Part shown: positions 1 through 5,063 of the stretch, piece by piece
Numbering within the stretch: position 1 is the stretch's first letter
Layout of the letters: every line of letters starts with the position of its first letter
DNA from: Candidatus Cloacimonadota bacterium
GTDB lineage: Bacteria; Cloacimonadota; Cloacimonadia; JGIOTU-2
Reading direction: 5' to 3'
DNA: 5,063 nucleotides
NCBI GenBank assembly: GCA_014384665.1
Contig: JACNFI010000118.1
Location: 1-5,063, forward strand
The notes under the pieces: generated by a model
Database searches by the model: none
The model's input: the letters and a program-made list of their open reading frames with translations, nothing else
Told to the model about the DNA's origin: nothing
Translations under genes and position numbers: made by a program

Positions 1-2024
1 ACCTTATAAAGATAGATTCCATTTGCTACTTCTTTACCATTCAGGTCTTTACCATCCCATGTTGCGTAACCTTGTGTTGGGGAATCTCCTTCGTGGGTTT
101 CAAGAGTGTTTATGAGCTGCCCTTTTGCATTATAAATTTTCACAGAAGCTTCATTCAGAGGTCTTGAAGATGAGAAGGAAATTTGAGTATTGGTTGAAAA
201 TGGATTTGGTGTATTAAAAGTATAAATTGATGTAGGAAATTCTTCATCGTTACTAGATTGATGTACTCTGAATTTGAATACACAATATTTTATTTGTCCT
301 CCCGTATTATCTCCATGTCCCAGCACATAAGAACCGTATGAATTATCATCAAAATAATAGAGATATACTTCATTCCATCCACTCCACGAGTCATCTGTAT
401 AACCTGTATAATTAATAGCATAAGCTATGTTAGGAAATACTGTAGTTTGATCAGAAAAATCAAATAATGGATTATTAATATCAGTAAGTTCAATCATATT
501 GTACCATTCTGGTAACCACTTGAACGTTTGCCAATAAGAAAATGCAATATTCAGTATTGGATGCTCAAGATATTCATCATATTGTTGATATCCTAATTGC
601 GCCATAGTTTGATAAGTAGCATCGGACCAGATTTGGATCCTTGGTGAATATTCACCCCAATAAGACATGGCATTTTTTTGAATATCACCATAATCTGCTG
701 GTTCAGCAACAACAATGTATAAAATGGTATCACCTTGAACAATTTTCCAGGGAACGGTTTGACCTGAAAATGAATCATAACCTGGAAGCCATGGTACTTC
801 TTTAAATTCGAATTCAGAACCATAATAGTTCCATATTACTTCGGCTTGCGTCTTGAAGTAGTTTAAATAATACACATCTTTCGTTTGGGGATCGGTATAA
901 GTGTAACCTTGTAGAAAAGTCATCGCGTATTCACCCTCACAACAATATGCTGTATTATGAAATCCCAAAAAATCGACATCGAGGTAATCAGGAACGACTC
1001 CGTTAAATTCAAATTGCGGTTTGTTCTCAACTTGATATAATGCAGTGTTTGTTCCCTGGCTATGGCTATGAAGATCTGTATAATCCCATGTTGCTCCATA
1101 ATCGTTGGATTCCCATAAAAAGAGTCCTGGATTTACAGGCATATTACCCATATCTCCTTCTAACCAGCGACAATATCCCATTAAGCCGACTTTGCCGGGA
1201 TTACTTTCGTCAACAGCAAAACACAAGGATCTTACCTGGCACGATTTCTCTCTCCAGTCATGCATTATATATACTATATCCCAATAGTACAAGTCTAATA
1301 ATTGTGTCAGATCGGCGGTTATGGTATTTTCAATATCTGTGTACATAATTCTTACATCTTCACAGGGATATCCATGTGAATTGGGATTAATGTTTTGGGA
1401 GATATGATAGATCCTGATCCAGTCATTTCCATTTGGAGAAGGTCCCGTGTATAATCTGGGCCAGAGATATTCATCAGGAAGGGGAGAGGGAATAAAAGTG
1501 ACAGATGACCAGAAACCGGGAATATTCTGAAGTGCATAATCATCATAACATATCGTACAGCCGGAATTTTCATGCCAGGATGCAACGCAGTTTCCAGTAG
1601 CAGGATGGAGTACAAGATCGCCGAAACCCTGCAACTCATTATAGGTAGAGATTTTACCATTCCCAAGAGGATTTCCATTTTCATCATAATAAGCCCAGTA
1701 TTGACGGCGTGTTGAAGTAGGTGAATCTTTTGCATGGAAAGTAAGATATGTACCGGTTCCATTTTCGAGCTGTCTTTGTATTGGAAAACCTAAATATCCG
1801 CCAGGCATATAATCATAGTAGGAAGTCATTATGGTTGTCGGCTCAACGACAAATTCGTAATCAATGCCATATGAAGAGACTTCATCGGTATAGGGTAAAA
1901 TTATGGTTCCTCTGTCCAAACCGGAGATCGGAATGAAACCTCGAGTGGGTTGTTGAAGCTCTTGAGCAAATAAGCACACAGAAAGAAGAAGAAACAAACT
2001 TAAAGTTATTATTTTTTTAGACAT
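1..2024 (-). CDS. Secreted Asp-box protein with T9SS-type sorting domain, 3' end off the window
   Basis: The frame is open from ATG at 2024 to the window edge: 674 complete codons, with only about 16 probably missing, judging by the related remnant at 2180. The start is fixed by GGAGG at 2030-2034, five bases upstream. Residues 1-20 form a Sec signal peptide (KK, a Leu/Phe-rich core, cleavage likely after LFA). The mature part shares ordered blocks with the neighbouring 752-residue protein: YYDYMPG (69-75), HPATGNCVASWH (140-151), NIPGFW (167-172), GPSP (194-197), NPGKVGLMGY (275-284) and an Asp-box, SNDYGATW (306-313), of the kind seen in sialidase-like beta-propellers. Residues from about 603 onward are a FlgD-like / T9SS type A sorting domain (TPNPFS, then VKIYNAKGQL, WDGKDLNGKEVANGIYLYK). 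It is probably exported across the outer membrane. Substrate and activity are unknown, and the Asp-box is structural, not catalytic. It probably has its own transcript, because a terminator lies upstream. Confidence 0.9.
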   Translation of the reverse strand, partial: MSKKIITLSLFLLLSVCLFAQELQQPTRGFIPISGLDRGTIILPYTDEVSSYGIDYEFVVEPTTIMTSYYDYMPGGYLGFPIQRQLENGTGTYLTFHAKDSPTSTRRQYWAYYDENGNPLGNGKISTYNELQGFGDLVLHPATGNCVASWHENSGCTICYDDYALQNIPGFWSSVTFIPSPLPDEYLWPRLYTGPSPNGNDWIRIYHISQNINPNSHGYPCEDVRIMYTDIENTITADLTQLLDLYYWDIVYIMHDWREKSCQVRSLCFAVDESNPGKVGLMGYCRWLEGDMGNMPVNPGLFLWESNDYGATWDYTDLHSHSQGTNTALYQVENKPQFEFNGVVPDYLDVDFLGFHNTAYCCEGEYAMTFLQGYTYTDPQTKDVYYLNYFKTQAEVIWNYYGSEFEFKEVPWLPGYDSFSGQTVPWKIVQGDTILYIVVAEPADYGDIQKNAMSYWGEYSPRIQIWSDATYQTMAQLGYQQYDEYLEHPILNIAFSYWQTFKWLPEWYNMIELTDINNPLFDFSDQTTVFPNIAYAINYTGYTDDSWSGWNEVYLYYFDDNSYGSYVLGHGDNTGGQIKYCVFKFRVHQSSNDEEFPTSIYTFNTPNPFSTNTQISFSSSRPLNEASVKIYNAKGQLINTLETHEGDSPTQGYATWDGKDLNGKEVANGIYLYK

Positions 2025-2029
2025 TTGAC

Positions 2030-2034
2030 CCTCC
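2030..2034 (-). promoter_or_regulatory. Shine-Dalgarno of the left-edge gene
   Basis: The minus strand reads GGAGG five bases before the ATG at 2024. This decides the start codon. The same motif and spacing precede the 752-residue gene. Confidence 0.8.
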
Positions 2035-2092
2035 GAGTCATTACATTTTTTCTTCTGTTAATGTTCCATTTTTTCATATAAACACCACAATG

Positions 2093-2123
2093 ATAAAAAA
2101 AAATACTTTTAAAAAAATGTCAA
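2093..2123 (-). promoter_or_regulatory. Possible sigma70-like promoter in the AT-rich leader
   Basis: On the minus strand a perfect TTGACA (2118-2123) is embedded in the T-run of the upstream terminator. It is followed after 19 bases by the weak -10 candidate TTTTAT (2093-2098). The spacing is longer than the usual 17 bases and the region is mostly A/T runs, so chance matches are likely. The rest of 2035-2120 is an AT-rich untranslated leader in which I see nothing else. Confidence 0.25.
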
Positions 2124-2154
2124 AAAAAACCTGCCCAGAATTTGAGCAGGTTTT
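2122..2154 (-). terminator. Intrinsic terminator after the gene remnant
   Basis: A perfect 9-bp stem pairs AAAACCTGC (2126-2134) with GCAGGTTTT (2146-2154) around an 11-base loop. It is followed on the minus strand by a run of eight T (2122-2129). It starts 26 bases after the stop codon of the remnant at 2180, the same placement as the terminator behind the 752-residue gene. It should isolate the left-edge gene from upstream transcription. Confidence 0.85.
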
Positions 2155-2179
2155 AATATTAGTGAGAGAGTTTCGGCTT

Positions 2180-2317
2180 TTATCGGGTAAGCATCATCTT
2201 TTGGACTTTTGCAGAACCATCGATTTCAACCTTATAAAGATAGATTCCATTTGCTACTTCTTTACCATTCAGGTCTTTACCATTCCATGTAGAGTGTCCC
2301 GCAGTATGGTAATCTAG
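2180..2317 (-). pseudogene. 3' remnant of a third sorting-domain gene
   Basis: The minus strand encodes about 45 codons ending in TAA at 2180-2182. They read (LDYH)TAGHSTWNGKD, then LNGKEVANGIYLYKV, then EIDGSAKVQKMMLTR. This is the typical last strand-turn-strand of a FlgD-like / T9SS type A sorting domain, matching the ends of both large genes (compare WDGKDSAGHDVANGIYFYKV and NKMILTR). The frame hits TGA at 2324-2326 just upstream. There is no start codon with a Shine-Dalgarno, and no body of the protein remains. Bases 2229-2283 are identical to bases 1-55 of the left-edge gene, and one mismatch is followed by six more identities. The terminator is retained. Most likely a full paralogue lost everything but its tail, with a palindromic element now at the break. 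It could instead be a fragment placed here by recombination. Confidence 0.8.
2229..2290. repeat. Second copy of the repeat at 1-62
   Basis: Sixty-one of 62 bases match positions 1-62; the only mismatch is 56 versus 2284. Both copies lie in the same frame of a sorting-domain coding region. The left copy touches the window edge, so the repeat probably extends further. The nucleotide identity far exceeds that between the two large genes over the same domain, pointing to recent duplication or gene conversion. Confidence 0.85.
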
Positions 2318-2320
2318 CCG

Positions 2321-2400
2321 ATATCATTCAGCGGAAACTTGAGACATGCCTGCTACGCCGAAAGGCGAGTCGAAGAGCATGTCTTAAGTTGAAATGATAT
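2321..2400 (+). repeat. Palindromic repeat unit 1 (long hairpin with GAAA tetraloop)
   Basis: The outer arms ATATCATT (2321-2328) and AATGATAT (2393-2400) pair. A second stem pairs 2337-2349 with 2377-2389 over 13 bp with a single G-T wobble. Inside it lies a small hairpin of CGCC (2356-2359), GAAA (2360-2363) and GGCG (2364-2367). The box TCGAAGAGC spans 2370-2378 and enters the descending stem. The unit is GC-richer than its flanks and has no coding potential. It resembles REP- or MITE-like noncoding repeats. It is shown on the strand where the wobble is G-T. Confidence 0.75.
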
Positions 2401-2404
2401 GTAT

Positions 2405-2537
2405 GAATTACTTATCACAAGCTCTTCGATCCGTCTCCGTTACACTACGCCGTGACAGGTCCGGCTTCATTTCATTTCAGTCTTCGCTACGCTACGCCCA
2501 GACAAGACGCCGTGACGGGCTTGTGACAAGATAATTC
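2405..2537 (-). repeat. Palindromic repeat unit 2, inverted relative to unit 1
   Basis: The arms 2405-2422 and 2519-2537 pair along 18 positions with one bulged base and one G-T wobble (wobble on the minus strand). The box TCGAAGAGC recurs on the minus strand at 2421-2429. The core holds two direct repeats, 2433-2456 and 2480-2503 (19 of 24 identical), and acgccgtgac occurs at 2447-2456 and 2507-2516. A smaller hairpin pairs GCCG (2449-2452) with CGGC (2462-2465). On the minus strand the stem and box match unit 1 with compensatory changes, so this is an enlarged member of the same family. No transposase or ORF is present. Confidence 0.72.
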
Positions 2538-2555
2538 AAGAAGTGTATCCCATAT

Positions 2556-2587
2556 AAAAAAGCCCATTCATATATGAACAGGCTTTT
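2556..2587 (-). terminator. Intrinsic terminator of the 752-residue gene
   Basis: The minus strand forms AAAAGCC paired with GGCTTTT around the 12-base perfect palindrome TTCATATATGAA (2567-2578), with a small internal mismatch, followed by a T-run. It lies 25 bases past the stop codon at 2612. The palindromic element begins about 20 bases further downstream, so it is probably outside the main transcript of this gene. Confidence 0.82.
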
Positions 2588-2611
2588 CTAAGTATAAAGT
2601 AATTTAAATTA

Positions 2612-4870
2612 CTATCGAGTAAGAATCATCTTATTAATGTATTCCGAATCATCGACGTTTACCTTATAGAAATAGATGCCGTTTGCAACATCATGTCCTG
2701 CTGAGTCTTTTCCATCCCAATTGGCATAACCAACAGTTGGTTTCTCAGTTGAATTGATTTCTAAAGTTTTTACTAATTGACCTTTAATATTGTAAATGTT
2801 TACAGAAGCATCTACAACGGGTTTTGAATGAGAGAAAGAGATAGTTGTTGATGTAGTAAAAGGATTGGGATAATTGATTAAAAAGACTGGATTTGTTTGT
2901 TCCGGATTTACAGATTGTGCACCAAAATCAATTTTGATCGATGTATAAGTTATATAACCGCCGGTATTAGGACCTAAACTTTGTATAAAACTACCATAAT
3001 CATTATCGTCGAAGTATAAGATATATATCTCACCCCACCCATCTCCTAAGTCATGAATATATGGAGCTAAATAAGGATAGACAGTAATCTGATCATCAAA
3101 CGGTGTTGTATATATATCTGAAAATTCTATTGGGTCACTCCAAGTGATACCGTCTCCTATACCTCCTCCCCTTGCAGAAATGTGGATTATGGGTTGATTA
3201 AGATAATTCATGTCGGTTGGTGTTGGGTAAGGTTCATCTGGATATTCTGCTTTAAGTAGTTTTGTTCCATCTGTCCACATCTGAACCATCCAATCACAGT
3301 CCTTGCCAACTGCTTGATTTTGGAGGTTTTCGTGGAAACCTAAGTCGGATAAATTGGAATAAGCCATAGAAAGCCATGGGTACCATGTAGTGTCTGCTCC
3401 GGCTACGGTCCATGGAACACTATACCCAGAAGCATTACCGGGCATTTTGGGAACATGATTTATTTCCCAAGTGCCATCGTTTTTATAAACTACTTCCGCT
3501 TGAAATACCCAACGATATTCGTAAGAAGACCATGCACTTAAATAGTCTATACCATCTCCCTCAAAAGCTACATATTGTAATTGTACTGGTAAACGAATGT
3601 TACTGTTATGATCATAAAGTGCTGAACGATGACAAGTTATCGATGAACCAGGAAATCCTGCGTAAGCAAATAATGAATCTGGAGTGAATGTCTGTGCAAG
3701 AGAGTCTGTATAAGTAAATCCTGCGGTATTTTCAACTTTATAAAGCGCATATTTATTCAATCTTTCTGTCGACGATGGGTCGAGGCTTACCATAAATGGG
3801 CATGATTGAAAGTTATTAGTATCCCAAGTTTCTCCGCCATCGAAAGATTCCCATACATAAAAACCAGGTTCAACATAAGATGGGACATTAGTTAAAGTGT
3901 CCACAGCATGAAATCCAGCATAACCCATAAATGAGACATGTCCTGGATTATTCCAGTCCACAGCAAATGAATCATAAGGCCGACTTGAAGCATTAGAGGG
4001 CCAAGTTGGAGGTCCTACATACCAATCAGTAAATATTCTTTCTGGTGTTGACCAATTGCCTTCAATAAGTATTTGTTCAAGTTCACCATAAACGAAATTA
4101 TCATTAGGAACATCAATGTATCTAAACAAAACATCTTCTACTGTGTTATCATTATCAGCATGACTGACTTGGTAGATCCTAACCGATCCGTCGATATTAT
4201 ACGTTGGAGAAGGACCTGCGAACACATAGGGCCAAATATAGAGTAAATCAGCAGCTGGTTGAGTAAAGTATATAGGAGATTTCCAGAATCCAGGTATTCC
4301 CAAAAGTTGAATGTCGTCATAAACCATGCTTGTTTTGTAAGTACCTGTAGGTAAAGGTAATGAATGCCAAGATGCAATGCAACTTCCCGATGCGGGATGT
4401 ATAGTCATTCCTGGGAATCCTTGCCGAAGAACAACCGATGTAACAGTACCATTCCAAATATTATCATCAGAATCTACATATCCATAATAGATTCTTCTGT
4501 TAATTTCTGGAGTTACAGTTGGACCAGCTTGCGTTTGATATATCATATAAACGCCAGGGCCAAAAGGCTGGCCAATAGAGTTAATGAGACCTTCGCGTTG
4601 TTTCATCAGCGGATGACTACAATAACTGCCGGGCATATAGTCATAGTAATTAATTGGGCCTACAGTTTCAGGGGAATGTGTAAATTCCCAAACTGGTGGA
4701 CTTGGATTTACATTGTCACGCAAGATTTGTCCTGAATAATCTTTACCTTCAGGTAAAATGGATTCACGTGTTATTTTTTTTTCATCATAAAGCGGTTTTT
4801 GTAAGTCAGCAATTAATGCAATGTTAAAACAAAATATTGCAATAATTACAATAATTAAAACTTTTTTCAT
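2612..4870 (-). CDS. Secreted Asp-box protein with C-terminal T9SS type A / FlgD-like sorting domain
   Basis: This is a complete gene of 752 residues, ATG at 4870 and TAG at 2612-2614. GGAGG at 4876-4880, five bases before the ATG, supports the start. Residues 1-21 form a Sec signal peptide (MKK, a hydrophobic Ile/Val/Phe core, cleavage likely after ALIA). Residues 60-650 are beta-rich, full of Trp, Tyr and Asp, with blocks shared in order with the left-edge paralogue: YYDYMPG (75-81), HPASGSCIASWH (158-169), GIPGFW (191-196), GPSP (219-222), EDVLFRYID (245-253), NPGHVSFMGY (308-317), one Asp-box SFDGGETW (342-349), DDNDYGS (621-627) and NTGG (635-638). Asp-boxes are typical of sialidase/BNR propellers; only one canonical copy is seen. 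Residues about 661-752 are the sorting domain (NYPNPFTTSTTISFS, VNIYNIKGQLVKTL, WDGKD, VANGIYFYKV, KMILTR). It probably acts outside the cell or on its surface. No catalytic family is recognisable, and a binding or adhesive role is speculation. Confidence 0.93.
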   Translation of the reverse strand: MKKVLIIVIIAIFCFNIALIADLQKPLYDEKKITRESILPEGKDYSGQILRDNVNPSPPVWEFTHSPETVGPINYYDYMPGSYCSHPLMKQREGLINSIGQPFGPGVYMIYQTQAGPTVTPEINRRIYYGYVDSDDNIWNGTVTSVVLRQGFPGMTIHPASGSCIASWHSLPLPTGTYKTSMVYDDIQLLGIPGFWKSPIYFTQPAADLLYIWPYVFAGPSPTYNIDGSVRIYQVSHADNDNTVEDVLFRYIDVPNDNFVYGELEQILIEGNWSTPERIFTDWYVGPPTWPSNASSRPYDSFAVDWNNPGHVSFMGYAGFHAVDTLTNVPSYVEPGFYVWESFDGGETWDTNNFQSCPFMVSLDPSSTERLNKYALYKVENTAGFTYTDSLAQTFTPDSLFAYAGFPGSSITCHRSALYDHNSNIRLPVQLQYVAFEGDGIDYLSAWSSYEYRWVFQAEVVYKNDGTWEINHVPKMPGNASGYSVPWTVAGADTTWYPWLSMAYSNLSDLGFHENLQNQAVGKDCDWMVQMWTDGTKLLKAEYPDEPYPTPTDMNYLNQPIIHISARGGGIGDGITWSDPIEFSDIYTTPFDDQITVYPYLAPYIHDLGDGWGEIYILYFDDNDYGSFIQSLGPNTGGYITYTSIKIDFGAQSVNPEQTNPVFLINYPNPFTTSTTISFSHSKPVVDASVNIYNIKGQLVKTLEINSTEKPTVGYANWDGKDSAGHDVANGIYFYKVNVDDSEYINKMILTR

Positions 4871-4875
4871 TTAAT

Positions 4876-4880
4876 CCTCC
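4876..4880 (-). promoter_or_regulatory. Shine-Dalgarno of the 752-residue gene
   Basis: The minus strand reads GGAGG followed by ATTAA and the ATG at 4870. A near-perfect anti-16S match at ideal spacing fixes the start and suggests good translation. Confidence 0.82.
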
Positions 4881-4926
4881 ATAGAATGGATTTTGTTATT
4901 ATTTTATTACTAATAATGAAGTTAAC

Positions 4927-4957
4927 ATAATATGGAAATTCCTAAACAAAATGTAAA
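4927..4957 (-). promoter_or_regulatory. Possible promoter of the 752-residue gene
   Basis: The minus strand has TTTACA (4952-4957) and TATTAT (4927-4932), five of six matches each to the sigma70 boxes, but with a 19-base spacer. A direct repeat GGAAATTC (4934-4941 and 4958-4965, 24 bases apart) brackets the -35 box and could be an operator, though AT-rich DNA yields such repeats by chance. The remaining part of 4871-5007 shows no ORF, RNA gene or clear terminator. Confidence 0.25.
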
Positions 4958-5007
4958 GGAAATTCAGCCTATCAATTAAGTTTTAGTTTCATGCGTTTTG
5001 GGATTTA

Positions 5008-5063
5008 TTAAAATTTCATTTTTACAGATAGACGAATTGGTCCGGTAAGGAACGAACCATCCA
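5008..5063 (-). CDS. C-terminal end of an upstream gene, possibly an outer-membrane beta-barrel
   Basis: The minus strand from the window edge reads DGSFLTGPIRLSVKMKF and then TAA at 5008-5010. The alternating pattern of the last residues and the terminal Phe are the classic signature of the final strand of an outer-membrane beta-barrel recognised by the BAM machinery. Only 17 codons are visible, so the family cannot be named. The other two minus frames are also open for part of this stretch, and the choice rests on the C-terminal signature. It is co-directional with the 752-residue gene, 137 bases upstream of it, with no evident terminator between, so read-through is possible. Confidence 0.4.
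   Translation of the reverse strand, partial: DGSFLTGPIRLSVKMKF

Noticed and set aside
1040..1348. Plus-strand ORF of 102 codons
   Set aside because: It is antisense to a continuous, homology-supported minus-strand frame with a signal peptide and a sorting domain.
1352..1762. Minus-strand ORF of 136 codons, which could suggest that the left-edge gene is broken
   Set aside because: It is another frame of the same strand. The main frame from 2024 is open without a stop to the edge and matches the paralogue throughout, so there is no frameshift.
2009..2077. Minus-strand 22-residue Lys/Arg-rich mini-ORF overlapping the start of the left-edge gene, possible leader peptide
   Set aside because: It has no good Shine-Dalgarno of its own, contains the Shine-Dalgarno of the main gene by coincidence of position, and arises easily in A-rich DNA.
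2090..2317. Plus-strand ORF of 75 codons between the large genes
   Set aside because: It is antisense to the terminator and to the sorting-domain remnant, has no convincing Shine-Dalgarno, and its sequence is explained by the minus-strand features.
2321..2537. CRISPR array or tRNA/riboswitch in the palindromic region
   Set aside because: The repeats are inverted and unequal, with no regular spacers. There is no cloverleaf or known riboswitch core that I recognise.
4364..4735. Plus-strand ORF of 123 codons
   Set aside because: It lies antisense within the well-supported 752-residue gene and has no recognisable features.
4899..4918. Weak AT-only inverted repeat (ttatt/aataa) in the leader of the 752-residue gene
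   Set aside because: Five A-T pairs around a three-base loop are expected by chance in such AT-rich sequence.

Overview
The window looks like accessory DNA from an AT-rich, Gram-negative bacterium of the Fibrobacterota-Chlorobiota-Bacteroidota sphere. Both large proteins carry Sec signal peptides and a C-terminal FlgD-like / type IX secretion (T9SS) type A sorting domain. Their low GC, their richness in Tyr, Asn, Asp and Ile, and the wording of the C-termini resemble the many repetitive secreted proteins of Cloacimonadota. That assignment is inference; no taxonomic marker gene is present.

Everything coding is on the minus strand. From right to left: (1) 5008-5063, the last 17 codons of an upstream gene ending in an aromatic beta-strand, as outer-membrane barrels do. 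(2) 4871-5007, a leader with a clear Shine-Dalgarno. (3) 2612-4870, a complete 752-residue secreted protein with an Asp-box and a sorting domain, followed by an intrinsic terminator at 2556-2587. (4) About 2321-2537, a compound palindromic repeat element, visibly richer in GC than its surroundings. (5) 2180 to about 2317, the 3' end of a third family member, reduced to its sorting-domain tail and still followed by its own terminator (2126-2154). (6) 1-2024, a paralogue of the 752-residue protein whose reading frame stays open and runs off the left edge.

The layout is a co-directional tandem array of at least three paralogous genes for exported, probably surface-anchored or released, proteins. 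The two large proteins share ordered blocks along their whole length, so they are duplicates rather than unrelated proteins that only share a sorting tail. The middle copy was deleted down to about 45 codons, and the palindromic element sits exactly at the deletion junction. The remnant matches the left-edge gene over 55 identical bases.

The most interesting signal is the palindromic element. It consists of two hairpin units in opposite orientation, related to each other by three compensatory base-pair changes in a 12-bp stem, with a conserved G-T wobble and a shared 9-base box. That pattern suggests a structured, mobile repeat family and is stronger evidence than palindromy alone.
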